From an uncultured Paenibacillaceae bacterium (lineage in GTDB: Bacteria > Bacillota > Bacilli > Aneurinibacillales > Aneurinibacillaceae), in the NCBI GenBank assembly GCA_946478845.1, contig CAMLDI010000007.1:1-64000 (forward strand): a DNA stretch of 64,000 bases. The letters are read 5' to 3'. This document shows, in pieces, positions 33,059-40,954 of the stretch (the stretch's first letter is position 1; each line of letters begins with the position of its first letter). Position numbers and translations under genes: made by a program. Under the pieces are notes generated by a model that searched no databases, was not told the origin of the DNA, and saw only the letters and a list, made by a program, of their open reading frames with translations.

Positions 33059-33096
33059 CTCCCTTTTCTTCTTAACGAGGAAGAGGGAGTTTTTTT
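33059..33096 (+). terminator. Terminator after the phnG-PHP operon
   Basis: CTCCCTTTTCTT pairs with AGGAAGAGGGAG (G-T pairs included), then seven T follow. The next 230 bases to the first peptide gene are AT-rich and hold no visible gene. Confidence 0.75.
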
Positions 33097-33324
33097 ATGG
33101 ACATATGGCGAAAGGGGACCCCCAATGGAAGAATGATATCGGAGGTGAAGTTCATGTGTTATTTCAGGGGCCTTAATTAGACTGATCGGGGAATATATTA
33201 AAAAAATATGAAGAATTTTGTCATAAAAGGTCGAATTTAAAACAATCCCTTTAAATCGTCTTAATAGAAAGGACATATTTACTAGGTAATATAGAGATAT
33301 AAAGAAACAAGGAGGTGAACACAT

Positions 33325-33408
33325 ATGTCTGGAATCCTTGGAATTTTATTAGATGTAGTAACTGGTGTGCTAGGTGCAGTACTTGGATTAGTAGGCGGCA
33401 TTTTCTAA
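33325..33408 (+). CDS. Hydrophobic micropeptide 1 (27 residues)
   Basis: A very short gene with a near-ideal ribosome site (AAGGAGGTGA, 6 bases before ATG). The product starts MSGILGILLDVV and ends VLGLVGGIF. It is almost wholly hydrophobic or Gly, with one Asp and no Lys or Arg. It shares its C-terminal LGLVGGI and its leader (AATATAGA(G/A)ATA ... ACAAGGAGGTGAA) with peptide 2. It is followed by its own terminator. No leader peptide or Cys is present. It could be a membrane-active secreted peptide, a leaderless bacteriocin-like product, a toxin or a small spore-membrane peptide. Confidence 0.75.
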   Translation: MSGILGILLDVVTGVLGAVLGLVGGIF

Positions 33409-33465
33409 TTTTATATCCCTAATTTATTCCCCCCTTGCTATATCTCTCTAATCAATACATAGAAT

Positions 33466-33508
33466 CCCTTATGATCGATTACTTTCCCCTCGGTCATAAG
33501 GGTTTTTT
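33466..33508 (+). terminator. Terminator after micropeptide 1
   Basis: CCCTTATGA and TCATAAGGG form a 9-bp stem with a 19-base loop and six T. The same stem recurs at 34008-34045, which shows that the gene plus terminator unit was duplicated. Confidence 0.8.
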
Positions 33509-33711
33509 CTTGGATTTATTTATTTCCAGTTTATCATGTAAAAGAAACAAAATACTGAGCAAAAAGGAATATTTAGACATTTTAACCTAAATAGTTTAAA
33601 AAAAATTAACGATACGGTACAAATATTCATAATTTCATAAAAATTTCTTAATACAATGAACACATTTAGTGGTTAATATAGAAATATCGACAAACAAGGA
33701 GGTGAAAACAA

Positions 33712-33807
33712 ATGTTATCTCTTGGATTAGGACTTGCAGCAGATTTAACTGCATTAGTAAACGGTGTTTTAGGAGTAGTACTTGGGTTAGTAGGTGGCAT
33801 CCTCTAA
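33712..33807 (+). CDS. Hydrophobic micropeptide 2 (31 residues)
   Basis: Paralogue of the other two micropeptides. It starts MLSLGLGLAADLTALVNG and ends LGVVLGLVGGIL. It has one Asp, no basic residue, and a strong ribosome site (CAAGGAGGTGAAAACAA before ATG). It differs from peptide 3 at only a few positions, most of them conservative, while the DNA differs at many third codon positions. That pattern suggests selection on the peptide sequence. Confidence 0.78.
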   Translation: MLSLGLGLAADLTALVNGVLGVVLGLVGGIL

Positions 33808-33866
33808 TTTCAAAAAGCACGGTTACACTCTCAGTAAATCAATATACATAGAAGTAGGTGAAATCA

Positions 33867-33962
33867 ATGTTATCTCTCGGATTATCTCTCGCAGCAGATT
33901 TGACTGCAGTAGTAAACGGCTTATTAAGCACAGTATTAGGATTAGTTGGCGGCATTCTTTAA
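33867..33962 (+). CDS. Hydrophobic micropeptide 3 (31 residues)
   Basis: The third tandem copy starts MLSLGLSLAADLTAVVNG and ends STVLGLVGGIL. Its ribosome site (GTAGGTGAAATCA) is weaker than in copies 1 and 2. It lies 59 bases after peptide 2, so both are probably on one transcript that ends at the terminator at 34008. Confidence 0.76.
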   Translation: MLSLGLSLAADLTAVVNGLLSTVLGLVGGIL

Positions 33963-34007
33963 TTTTATAATTAATTCTTCTTGCTTCCTAAATAACTAAT
34001 AATACAT

Positions 34008-34045
34008 AAAAGCCCTTATGATCTATTAGGTCATAAGGGCTTTTT
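34008..34045 (+). terminator. Terminator after micropeptides 2 and 3
   Basis: AAAAGCCCTTATGA and TCATAAGGGCTTTTT form a 14-bp stem with a 9-base loop; the T run is part of the right arm. Its core matches the terminator after peptide 1. Confidence 0.85.
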
Positions 34046-34158
34046 ACATTCTGCACTTGTATAGTTCACTCGATATGGAATAAAATATAAGCTAGATTTA
34101 GGGATTTGTCGATTGCTGGCAAAGCTTGCAAGTTTTCTACTATACGAGGGGTGACCCT

Positions 34159-34833
34159 ATGAGTCGGTTGGCACGGATTGTTGAGAATAAGTGGGTAAAA
34201 GTTTTTATCCTGATTGCTTTGGTATATGGAATAATTAATAATCTCCTTTATTTCGGTTCTTTTATTATACATAAGGAAGAGCGGGAGCGGCAGGCTGTTT
34301 TAACCCTGGATGGTGATGTACGGAAAAAGGATTTACATGCCAATGAATTAAATCTTAGGAAAAAGAAAAATGACTTGGAAAAAAATAAAGCAACCCTTGA
34401 TGATTTAAAAAAGAAAATTGGTGAAATGGAGAATACAGGGCAAACCTATTTGCTCGAGTACAAGGAAACCGTTGAAAAGTATAATGGGTTGGTCAAAACC
34501 TATGATCCTGCCCAAAAGGATTATGAACAGGCCTATGGGGAATATTTAAATAAAGTTGAAGAATATAATCAGGTACAAGAAGAGTTAAATCAAGTTCGTA
34601 AAGTAACACAAAACTTGTATACCATTCCTTCCTATGTAAAAGAGAAGGCATCTTCTCTAGAAGGGATTTCTTTTGAAAAGTGGAATCCGTTACAATGGAG
34701 CATTTGGGGTTCCATAAAAACCTGGTCTGTGAATCTTTGGACCGAAATTCAATCCTGGACCATTTGGAACCAATTCCAGTCCTGGATTGATGAGATTGTA
34801 AAATTTGTTAAGGAACGTGCGAACCTCTCGTAG
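34159..34833 (+). CDS. Membrane-anchored coiled-coil protein with Trp-rich tail
   Basis: A 224-residue protein I do not recognise. Residues 11 to 35 form a membrane helix (VKVFILIALVYGIINNLLYF). Residues 50 to 155 are a long charged coiled coil (LNLRKKKNDLEKNKATLDDL and on). The last 60 residues are Trp-rich with repeated W-x(3-6)-W spacing (NPLQWSIWGSIKTWSVNLW), likely amphipathic. ATG at 34159 follows GAGGGGTGA. It is 34 bases before a heterodimeric ABC exporter and downstream of the micropeptides. The layout resembles accessory or membrane-fusion proteins of exporters, but homology is not shown. Confidence 0.75.
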   Translation: MSRLARIVENKWVKVFILIALVYGIINNLLYFGSFIIHKEERERQAVLTLDGDVRKKDLHANELNLRKKKNDLEKNKATLDDLKKKIGEMENTGQTYLLEYKETVEKYNGLVKTYDPAQKDYEQAYGEYLNKVEEYNQVQEELNQVRKVTQNLYTIPSYVKEKASSLEGISFEKWNPLQWSIWGSIKTWSVNLWTEIQSWTIWNQFQSWIDEIVKFVKERANLS

Positions 34834-34867
34834 GATCGCATTTTTCTTTACATGGGGATGATGATAT

Positions 34868-36595
34868 ATGTTGAAGCTTATCAGATATTTACGGCCCTTT
34901 ACCTTTACTGTCATTCTGGCTCTCGTCCTTCTCTTTTTTCATTCCCTCTCTGAACTTTTTCTGCCTACCTTAATGGCGGAAATTGTGGATCAGGGGGTGG
35001 TCAACGGAGATACGCCTTTGATTTTGCGATTAGGTGGGTTGATGTTATTAGTGGCTGCAGGGGGAACCCTGGCCAATGTGTTTGCCAGTTATTTTTCCGC
35101 AAAAGTAGCCACAGGTTTTGGCCGGGATTTACGCCGTAAGCTTTTTTCCCATGTGGAGGGCTTTTCTTTGCAGGAGTTTGACCAGTTTGGCACAGCCTCC
35201 CTCATTACCAGGACGACCAATGATATTACTCAAGTGCAACAGGTTCTTATGATGATGCTGCGAATGATGGTAGCGGCACCTATGATGGCCATCGGGGGAA
35301 TTATTATGGCGATCTATCAGGATGCCAAACTATCCCTTGTGATTGTGGCCTCCGTTCCTGTTTTAGTTATTGCTATTTTCATTGTAGCGAAAAAGGGAAT
35401 GCCTCTTTTTCGCGCGATGCAGATTAAATTAGATAAAGTAAATCGGGTGCAAAGGGAAGGGCTCACCGGGATTCGGGTCATTCGCGCCTTTAACCGGATT
35501 GCCCATGAGGAACACCGCTTTAATGAGGCGAACCTTGATTTAACCAATACGGCGATTAAAGTCAATAAAATCATGGCTGCCATAATGCCCTTGATGATGC
35601 TGGTTCTTAACTTCTCCACGATTGCAATCATCTGGTTTGGCAGTATTCGCATTAGCAATGGGGATATGCAAGTAGGTTCCTTGATGGCTTTTTTGCAGTA
35701 TGCGATGCAAATTATGTTTTCATTTATTATGGTTTCGATGATGTTTGTTATGATTCCCCGGGCTGCAGCCTCCGCTGCCCGCATTAATGAAGTATTGTTA
35801 GCCAAACCTGTCATCGTCAATCCTGAACAGGTGAACATTCTCAGACATAAAAATGGAACCGTTGAATTTAAAGATGTGACCTTTAGTTATCCTGGGGCTG
35901 AACGCCCGGCTATAAACCATATTTCTTTCAAGGCTAATCCAGGGGAAATAACCGCCATTATTGGGGGGACAGGTTCTGGGAAGAGTACATTAATTAGCCT
36001 CATCCCTCGTTTCTATGATGTGGATTCAGGTGAGATTTTGGTGGATGGAATTGATGTGCGAGACATGGATCAGGAAACCCTGCGGGCCAAAATTGGATTT
36101 GTTCCTCAACAATCTGTGTTATTTACGGGAACAGTAGCTGATAATATCCGTTATGGTAAAGAAGATGCGACAGATGAAGAAGTGAGGCATGCAGCGGAAG
36201 TGGCTCAGGCCCTGGATTTTGTGAATGAAATGAAAGAGGGATTTGCTTCGCCTATTTCCCAGGGAGCCACCAATTTATCCGGTGGGCAAAAACAGCGCTT
36301 GTCCATCGCCCGTGCCCTGGTACGCAAACCGGAGATTTGTATTTTGGATGATAGTTTTTCCGCATTGGATTTTAAAACCGATGCCAAATTGCGTAAAGCC
36401 CTTCACGCTGAAACCACCCATGCCAGTGTCTTTATTGTGGCCCAGCGGGTGAGTACGGTTATGGACGCGGACCAAATTATCGTTTTAGATGCAGGCCGTA
36501 TTGTGGGTATGGGTACCCATGGGGAATTGCTGGCTACCTGTAAGGTGTATAAAGAAATTGTGTCCTCACAATTGTCAGAGGGGGAGAGCGCATGA
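34868..36595 (+). CDS. Heterodimeric ABC exporter subunit, degenerate site (YfiB-like)
   Basis: A 575-residue half-transporter with six membrane helices and a C-terminal ATPase. Walker A is GGTGSGKST and the signature LSGGQKQR is intact. Walker B ends in ILDDSFSALD (Asp where the catalytic Glu should be) and the H-loop reads VAQRVST (Gln for His). This is typical of the subunit that contributes the non-catalytic site in a heterodimer. Start is ATG at 34868. It overlaps the next gene by 4 bases (ATGA). Confidence 0.9.
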   Translation: MLKLIRYLRPFTFTVILALVLLFFHSLSELFLPTLMAEIVDQGVVNGDTPLILRLGGLMLLVAAGGTLANVFASYFSAKVATGFGRDLRRKLFSHVEGFSLQEFDQFGTASLITRTTNDITQVQQVLMMMLRMMVAAPMMAIGGIIMAIYQDAKLSLVIVASVPVLVIAIFIVAKKGMPLFRAMQIKLDKVNRVQREGLTGIRVIRAFNRIAHEEHRFNEANLDLTNTAIKVNKIMAAIMPLMMLVLNFSTIAIIWFGSIRISNGDMQVGSLMAFLQYAMQIMFSFIMVSMMFVMIPRAAASAARINEVLLAKPVIVNPEQVNILRHKNGTVEFKDVTFSYPGAERPAINHISFKANPGEITAIIGGTGSGKSTLISLIPRFYDVDSGEILVDGIDVRDMDQETLRAKIGFVPQQSVLFTGTVADNIRYGKEDATDEEVRHAAEVAQALDFVNEMKEGFASPISQGATNLSGGQKQRLSIARALVRKPEICILDDSFSALDFKTDAKLRKALHAETTHASVFIVAQRVSTVMDADQIIVLDAGRIVGMGTHGELLATCKVYKEIVSSQLSEGESA

Positions 36596-38457
36596 ATCAC
36601 CAGCAGAGCAGAGGACAACGGCCATCTGGGCCGCCAAAGGGATTCTTTGGGGGTGGGGGGCGCCAGGGGATGGCAGGCATGCCCGTAGATAAAGCCAAAG
36701 ATTTTAAAGGTACGCTGAAACGTCTCTTAGGCTATTTGAGGGCCCATCGCTTTCGCCTTCTTGCCGTTTTTCTTATGACCATCCTTAGTACCTTATTTTC
36801 TATTTTTAGCCCCTTATTGTTGGGGAATGCCACTACAAAAATATTCGAAGGGGTAATGGGAGCCGGGGTGGATTTTCAAGCCATCCTGCAAATTCTCCTT
36901 TTTCTTACCGGGTTATATCTTTTTAGTGCCTTTTTTACCTATGTGCAACAATTAATTATGGCAGGTGTGGCCCAGCGAACCGTTTATGAAATGCGGAAGG
37001 AAATCAATGAAAAACTGTCCCGCTTGCCTCTCCGCTATTTTGATTCCCGTACCCATGGGGAAATTTTAAGCCGAATTACCAATGATGTGGACAATATTAG
37101 CACCACTTTGCAGCAAAGCTTGACCCAATTGATTACATCCATTATTACCCTGGTGGGAGTCATTATTATGATGCTCACCATTAGCCCCTGGCTGACCTTC
37201 ATTACGGTGCTCACCTTGCCCCTTAGTTTTATGGCTATTAAAGGGATTGCGAAACGGTCTCAGAAGCATTTTATTGGACAGCAACGGAATCTGGGAGAAT
37301 TAAATGGACATGTGGAAGAAATGTATACAGGGCACAAAATTGTGAAGGCTTTTGGCCATGAGGAGAAATCTGTGGCCCGTTTCCATGAAATTAATGAACG
37401 GTTGTACCAATCCGGCTGGAAGGCCCAATTTATTTCCGGGATGATTATGCCTGTGATGATGTTTATCGGCAATATTGGCTATGTGTTTATTGCTGTTGTG
37501 GGCGGCATTCTGGTGATGAAAGGCATGATTCGCATCGGGGATATTCAAGCCTTTATCCAATATACAAGGCAGTTTACCCACCCCATCACCCAGACGGCCA
37601 ATATCGCCAATATTATTCAGTCTACAGTGGCTTCTGCCGAGCGTGTTTTTGAAATTTTGGATGAAAAAGAAGAAATCCCTGATGGCAAAGATGCCATTGA
37701 ATTGCATCAACCTCATGGGGATGTGGCCTTCCAAGAGGTTACCTTTAGTTATGAGGAGAAGGTGCCCCTCATTGAAAACTTGAACATAAATGTGAAACAA
37801 GGGCAAAACATTGCCATTGTGGGTCCAACAGGAGCTGGGAAGACCACCCTGGTCAACTTGTTGATGCGCTTTTATGAAATCCAGGGAGGAAAGATTACCA
37901 TCGATGGGGTGGATTTGCGCCAGATTAAAAGAGGAAATCTCCGCACCCTCTTTGGCATGGTGCTCCAGGATACCTGGTTATTCAACGGCACCATCTGGGA
38001 GAACATTGCCTATGGGTGTGAAGGGGCAACCGATGAAGAGGTGGTGAAGGCAGCGAAAGCAGCCAATGCAGATCACTTTATTCGCACCCTTCCTGATGGA
38101 TATGATACGGTTCTCAATGAGGAAGCTTCTAACATTTCTCAAGGGCAAAAGCAATTATTAACCATTGCCCGGGCTTTTCTTTCTGATCCAGCTATTCTCA
38201 TTCTGGATGAAGCCACCAGCAGTGTGGATACACGCACAGAAATTCAAATTCAAAAAGCCATGGCGGAATTGATGAAAGGGCGGACCAGTTTTGTCATTGC
38301 CCATCGTTTATCTACCATTCGGGAAGCAGATACCATTCTGGTGATGAATCATGGCAAAGTCATTGAACAGGGAAGCCATGGAGAACTCATTGCCAGAGGT
38401 GGTTTTTATGCTGAGTTGTACCAAAGCCAGTTTGCTGGACAAAAAGATGTGAGTTAG
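36592..38457 (+). CDS. Heterodimeric ABC exporter subunit, catalytic site (YfiC-like)
   Basis: A 621-residue partner with a Gly/Pro/Arg-rich N-terminal extension of about 40 residues, six membrane helices and an ATPase. Walker A is GPTGAGKTT, Walker B LILDEATSSVD with catalytic Glu, H-loop IAHRLST. The signature is ISQGQKQLL, where LSGGQ would be canonical, so the two sites are asymmetric. With the previous gene it forms a drug- or peptide-type exporter. The gene order suggests it may serve the nearby micropeptides, which is unproven. Confidence 0.9.
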   Translation: MNHQQSRGQRPSGPPKGFFGGGGRQGMAGMPVDKAKDFKGTLKRLLGYLRAHRFRLLAVFLMTILSTLFSIFSPLLLGNATTKIFEGVMGAGVDFQAILQILLFLTGLYLFSAFFTYVQQLIMAGVAQRTVYEMRKEINEKLSRLPLRYFDSRTHGEILSRITNDVDNISTTLQQSLTQLITSIITLVGVIIMMLTISPWLTFITVLTLPLSFMAIKGIAKRSQKHFIGQQRNLGELNGHVEEMYTGHKIVKAFGHEEKSVARFHEINERLYQSGWKAQFISGMIMPVMMFIGNIGYVFIAVVGGILVMKGMIRIGDIQAFIQYTRQFTHPITQTANIANIIQSTVASAERVFEILDEKEEIPDGKDAIELHQPHGDVAFQEVTFSYEEKVPLIENLNINVKQGQNIAIVGPTGAGKTTLVNLLMRFYEIQGGKITIDGVDLRQIKRGNLRTLFGMVLQDTWLFNGTIWENIAYGCEGATDEEVVKAAKAANADHFIRTLPDGYDTVLNEEASNISQGQKQLLTIARAFLSDPAILILDEATSSVDTRTEIQIQKAMAELMKGRTSFVIAHRLSTIREADTILVMNHGKVIEQGSHGELIARGGFYAELYQSQFAGQKDVS

Positions 38458-38541
38458 ATTATCTTACAAAAAATTACAAATTAGAGGCAGATTTTATTAC
38501 TATGAAAGTAGGAGAGGTTCCCTAAAAAAGGGGGGAAGAGA

Positions 38542-39192
38542 ATGGTTGTAGATATGATTAAAAAGGTGATTGGGAACTATATTGATGGTTGTTGGGTTGG
38601 GTCTTTTTTTGGCCAATTCTCGGAACGGATTAATCCCATAAACAATAATGATATCGTTGGCCGTGTTACTCTTTCCACAAGGGAAGATGTAGCGCAAGGG
38701 GTCATTGCCGCATATAAAGCGTTGGTTGGCTGGTCTGCTCATCCCCATTCCCTGCGAAGGGAATATATAAAAAAAGTAGCCATGGTTTTAAGGGAACGGA
38801 TGGATGAAATTCTGGTCACCATGGCCCGTGAAACGGGGAAATCAGTGAAAGATTGCTGGGAGGAAATCGCCAGGGGAATCAGCCTTCTGGAAGCCTCCAT
38901 CTGGGAAGAAACCTCGGAGAGCAATCCTAAAGTCACAGCTTTGCTTCATTCAAGGCACCATTCTCTGGACGAACTTTTAAAGGAAATTGCCTATGAGTTA
39001 CACAGTGGAAATACCATTATTATCAAACCTTCCCTGGAGAAGACGGTAACGGTTGCCAGGATCATGGATTGTTTTGGGTCAGCCCAATTGCCTGACGGTG
39101 TGGTCAATATGGTTAGCGGGTTAGACGCCATTGTAGAAAATGCTCTATACCAGCATAAGAATATTAATGTAAAAGAGATTCCTGCCTTTTAA
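38542..39192 (+). CDS. Aldehyde-dehydrogenase-like fragment without active site
   Basis: A 216-residue protein whose first 110 residues resemble the N-terminus of aldehyde dehydrogenases (NYIDGCWVGSF, INPINNNDIVGRVTLSTRED, MARETGKSVKDCWEE). The segment with PWNFP is replaced, after which ELHSGNTIIIKPSLEKTV and LPDGVVNMVSGLD align with the NAD-binding region. The catalytic Cys and Glu domains are absent. The ribosome site (AAGGGGGGAAGAGA) is strong, so it may still be expressed. It is either a decayed gene or a reused fragment. Confidence 0.6.
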   Translation: MVVDMIKKVIGNYIDGCWVGSFFGQFSERINPINNNDIVGRVTLSTREDVAQGVIAAYKALVGWSAHPHSLRREYIKKVAMVLRERMDEILVTMARETGKSVKDCWEEIARGISLLEASIWEETSESNPKVTALLHSRHHSLDELLKEIAYELHSGNTIIIKPSLEKTVTVARIMDCFGSAQLPDGVVNMVSGLDAIVENALYQHKNINVKEIPAF

Positions 39193-39231
39193 TGGCTAAG
39201 AATCTTTTTTTTTAGAGAAAAAAAGGGACCG

Positions 39232-39600
39232 TTACTTTCTAATGATGACATAAACACATAGTATATGAATGAAAATAAGGATAAGTATCCCTACAGCCCA
39301 CCAAAAAGTAAAATCAGAAAAAACAGAGGAAATAATCATCCCATAACTAATGCCTATTACAATCAAAAAAATTGAAAATGATTTCGTGCCTTTATATTGA
39401 AGGATTTTCTTCCGTCTGTTCCAAATTCCAACAGTTATAAACAACCACCCTACTATAATAAACAAAATTCCGATAATATCAAATACTCCTGGTCCGTGAA
39501 CATCACTAAATTTTATAACAGGGGATTCTTTATCAGGCAATGCAACTAAAAAAACTCCTATAAGTGAAAGTACTGTCCACATTAAAATATTAATTCTCAT
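39232..39600 (-). CDS. Unknown membrane protein
   Basis: A 122-residue protein with four predicted membrane helices (residues about 5-22, 40-60, 75-92, 98-118) and a short outer segment with KESPVIKFSDVHGPGVF. No family is recognised. ATG at 39600 has AGAAGGAGG 11 bases upstream. It lies 27 bases after the second DedA gene on the same strand. Confidence 0.65.
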   Translation of the reverse strand: MRINILMWTVLSLIGVFLVALPDKESPVIKFSDVHGPGVFDIIGILFIIVGWLFITVGIWNRRKKILQYKGTKSFSIFLIVIGISYGMIISSVFSDFTFWWAVGILILIFIHILCVYVIIRK

Positions 39601-39627
39601 GTCTTTAAGTGCCTCCTTCTGAGTGCG

Positions 39628-40215
39628 TCATTTTTTAAAGATGACTTTCCCCAACCAGATGAGGGTGATCGCCAATAGAATCAGCAGGGTAATGTTTCGA
39701 TAATGATGAAAAAGGGCTTCTACTCGGTACCATTCTTTTCCCACGTGTTCTCCCAACAGGATAAAGGTGGTACACCAAACCACAGCTCCCGCATAAGCGA
39801 ACATGGCAAATCGAAGCCAGTTCATCCCGGACACAGCTGCAATAAAGGCAGTGACAGAGCGGAACCCGGGGATGAAATAGCCAAAAAATAATAACAATCC
39901 GCCCCATTTATCAAAGAGGTCATGGATAAAGGAAATCTTTTTTTCGTTGACCCCAATGTAAGATCCGTATTTATGGAGGAAGGGTAACCCCAGAATCGCC
40001 CCTAATAAATAGCTAAGGGTAATACCGAAAATCGCCCCCCCAAAGGAAGTAAGAAGGGACGGGGTAAAATCCATGTGATTCAGGGTAATGTTATAGCCGA
40101 CAAAGGTAAGAAGCACTTCATCCGGGATAGGCAGTCCAATAATTCCTCCTGCCAAACCAAGAAATAAGCCTAAATATTCATAATGAACGATTAATTGACC
40201 AATGATATCCCTCAT
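39628..40215 (-). CDS. DedA/VTT-family membrane protein, second copy
   Basis: A 195-residue DedA-family protein with GGIIGLPIPDEVLLTFVGYN and FGYFIPGFRSVTAFIAAVSG. It is paralogous to the gene at 279-890. ATG at 40215 follows GGGAG; an ATG at 40227 is possible but has no site. Likely roles are membrane homeostasis and lipid-carrier recycling. An unusual palindrome lies 73 bases upstream. Confidence 0.88.
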   Translation of the reverse strand: MRDIIGQLIVHYEYLGLFLGLAGGIIGLPIPDEVLLTFVGYNITLNHMDFTPSLLTSFGGAIFGITLSYLLGAILGLPFLHKYGSYIGVNEKKISFIHDLFDKWGGLLLFFGYFIPGFRSVTAFIAAVSGMNWLRFAMFAYAGAVVWCTTFILLGEHVGKEWYRVEALFHHYRNITLLILLAITLIWLGKVIFKK

Positions 40216-40287
40216 TTTATCTCCCATCTTAAAATTTTCTCTCTATGAAAATAGTATGAGGGGGAATGGACATCCTTGCCTTTTTTT

Positions 40288-40321
40288 GCAGATAAGATTT
40301 TTTAAATTTTATCTTATCTGC
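40288..40321. repeat. Perfect 11-bp inverted repeat upstream of dedA
   Basis: GCAGATAAGAT and ATCTTATCTGC flank 12 bases. Neither strand has a T run after it, so it does not look like a terminator. It may be an operator for the divergent dedA or DUF2935 genes, or the stem of a leader RNA. Confidence 0.6.
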
Positions 40322-40356
40322 ATAAGTACAACTAAGGCTATTCCTGTGCCTAAAGG

Positions 40357-40380
40357 CTTGGCACTAGCCAAGTTTTCTTT
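40357..40380 (+). other. Hairpin with T-rich tail, possible attenuator or sRNA end
   Basis: CTTGGC-ACTA-GCCAAG followed by TTTTCTTT has the form of a short terminator on the plus strand. No plus-strand gene lies just upstream. It could end a small RNA or attenuate the DUF2935 transcript, whose start is 63 bases downstream. Confidence 0.4.
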
Positions 40381-40442
40381 ATCACCCATTCGCCCAGTAG
40401 GCATATGCTAAAGGGAATCTTTTTAATGGGGGAAATGAAATC

Positions 40443-40874
40443 ATGCAGTTTTTTTATGATGAAAAGATGCCATTACGGATTTTAGATGAAGGCCAGTTTT
40501 GGAAAACCCAGGAGAGAGAACATACAGTGGTCATCCGTCAGTTGGTTCCGAACTTAGAGAAAACCTTTGTGGATGCACTGGCAGCGTGGGAGCAATCTTT
40601 TTTGGAAACGGAAGATACCTTTTCTCGTTTCATTGAAACCGTGGTACGGTCTGGTAAGCATATTCCACACGAAGTTCAGGGGCAGATTCGGGAATTAGTG
40701 ACTTTTGCCTTGCACCAGAGTGAGCAATTTACCAGACTCCTGGATCAGTTATTAACGGAAAGTGCCCCTGTGAAGGCGAATCCAGTGGTGCAAACGGTCA
40801 TCCATCATATTCGACGGGAATCTGAGTACTTTATGGGCATTGTGCAGGCATTGCTATCTAAGAAAATATTATAA
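40443..40874 (+). CDS. DUF2935 protein
   Basis: A 143-residue helical protein with EGQFWKTQEREHTVVIRQL and FALHQSEQFTRLLDQLL. It matches one repeat of DUF2935, a ferritin-like helical family of Bacillales that usually has two such repeats; here only one is present. The His and Glu residues in the two helices could bind metal. Start is ATG at 40443 behind GGGGGAAATG. Confidence 0.75.
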   Translation: MQFFYDEKMPLRILDEGQFWKTQEREHTVVIRQLVPNLEKTFVDALAAWEQSFLETEDTFSRFIETVVRSGKHIPHEVQGQIRELVTFALHQSEQFTRLLDQLLTESAPVKANPVVQTVIHHIRRESEYFMGIVQALLSKKIL

Positions 40875-40892
40875 ATAAATGAACAACTATAT

Positions 40893-40943
40893 AAAAACCG
40901 GAACGAGCGAAGATAATGCCAATCAACGCTGTTCCGGTTTTTT
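40893..40943. terminator. Bidirectional terminator
   Basis: AAAACCGGAACGAGCG and CGCTGTTCCGGTTTT form a long stem with one bulge around a 17-base loop, with A and T tracts on both sides, between two convergent genes. Confidence 0.85.
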
Positions 40944-40954
40944 GTTATAATTGG

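Noticed and set aside
33466..34045. Recurring CCCTTATGA/TCATAAGGG stems considered as a mobile repeat (MITE/REP)
   Set aside because: Each is followed by a T run and ends a peptide gene, so duplicated terminators explain them.
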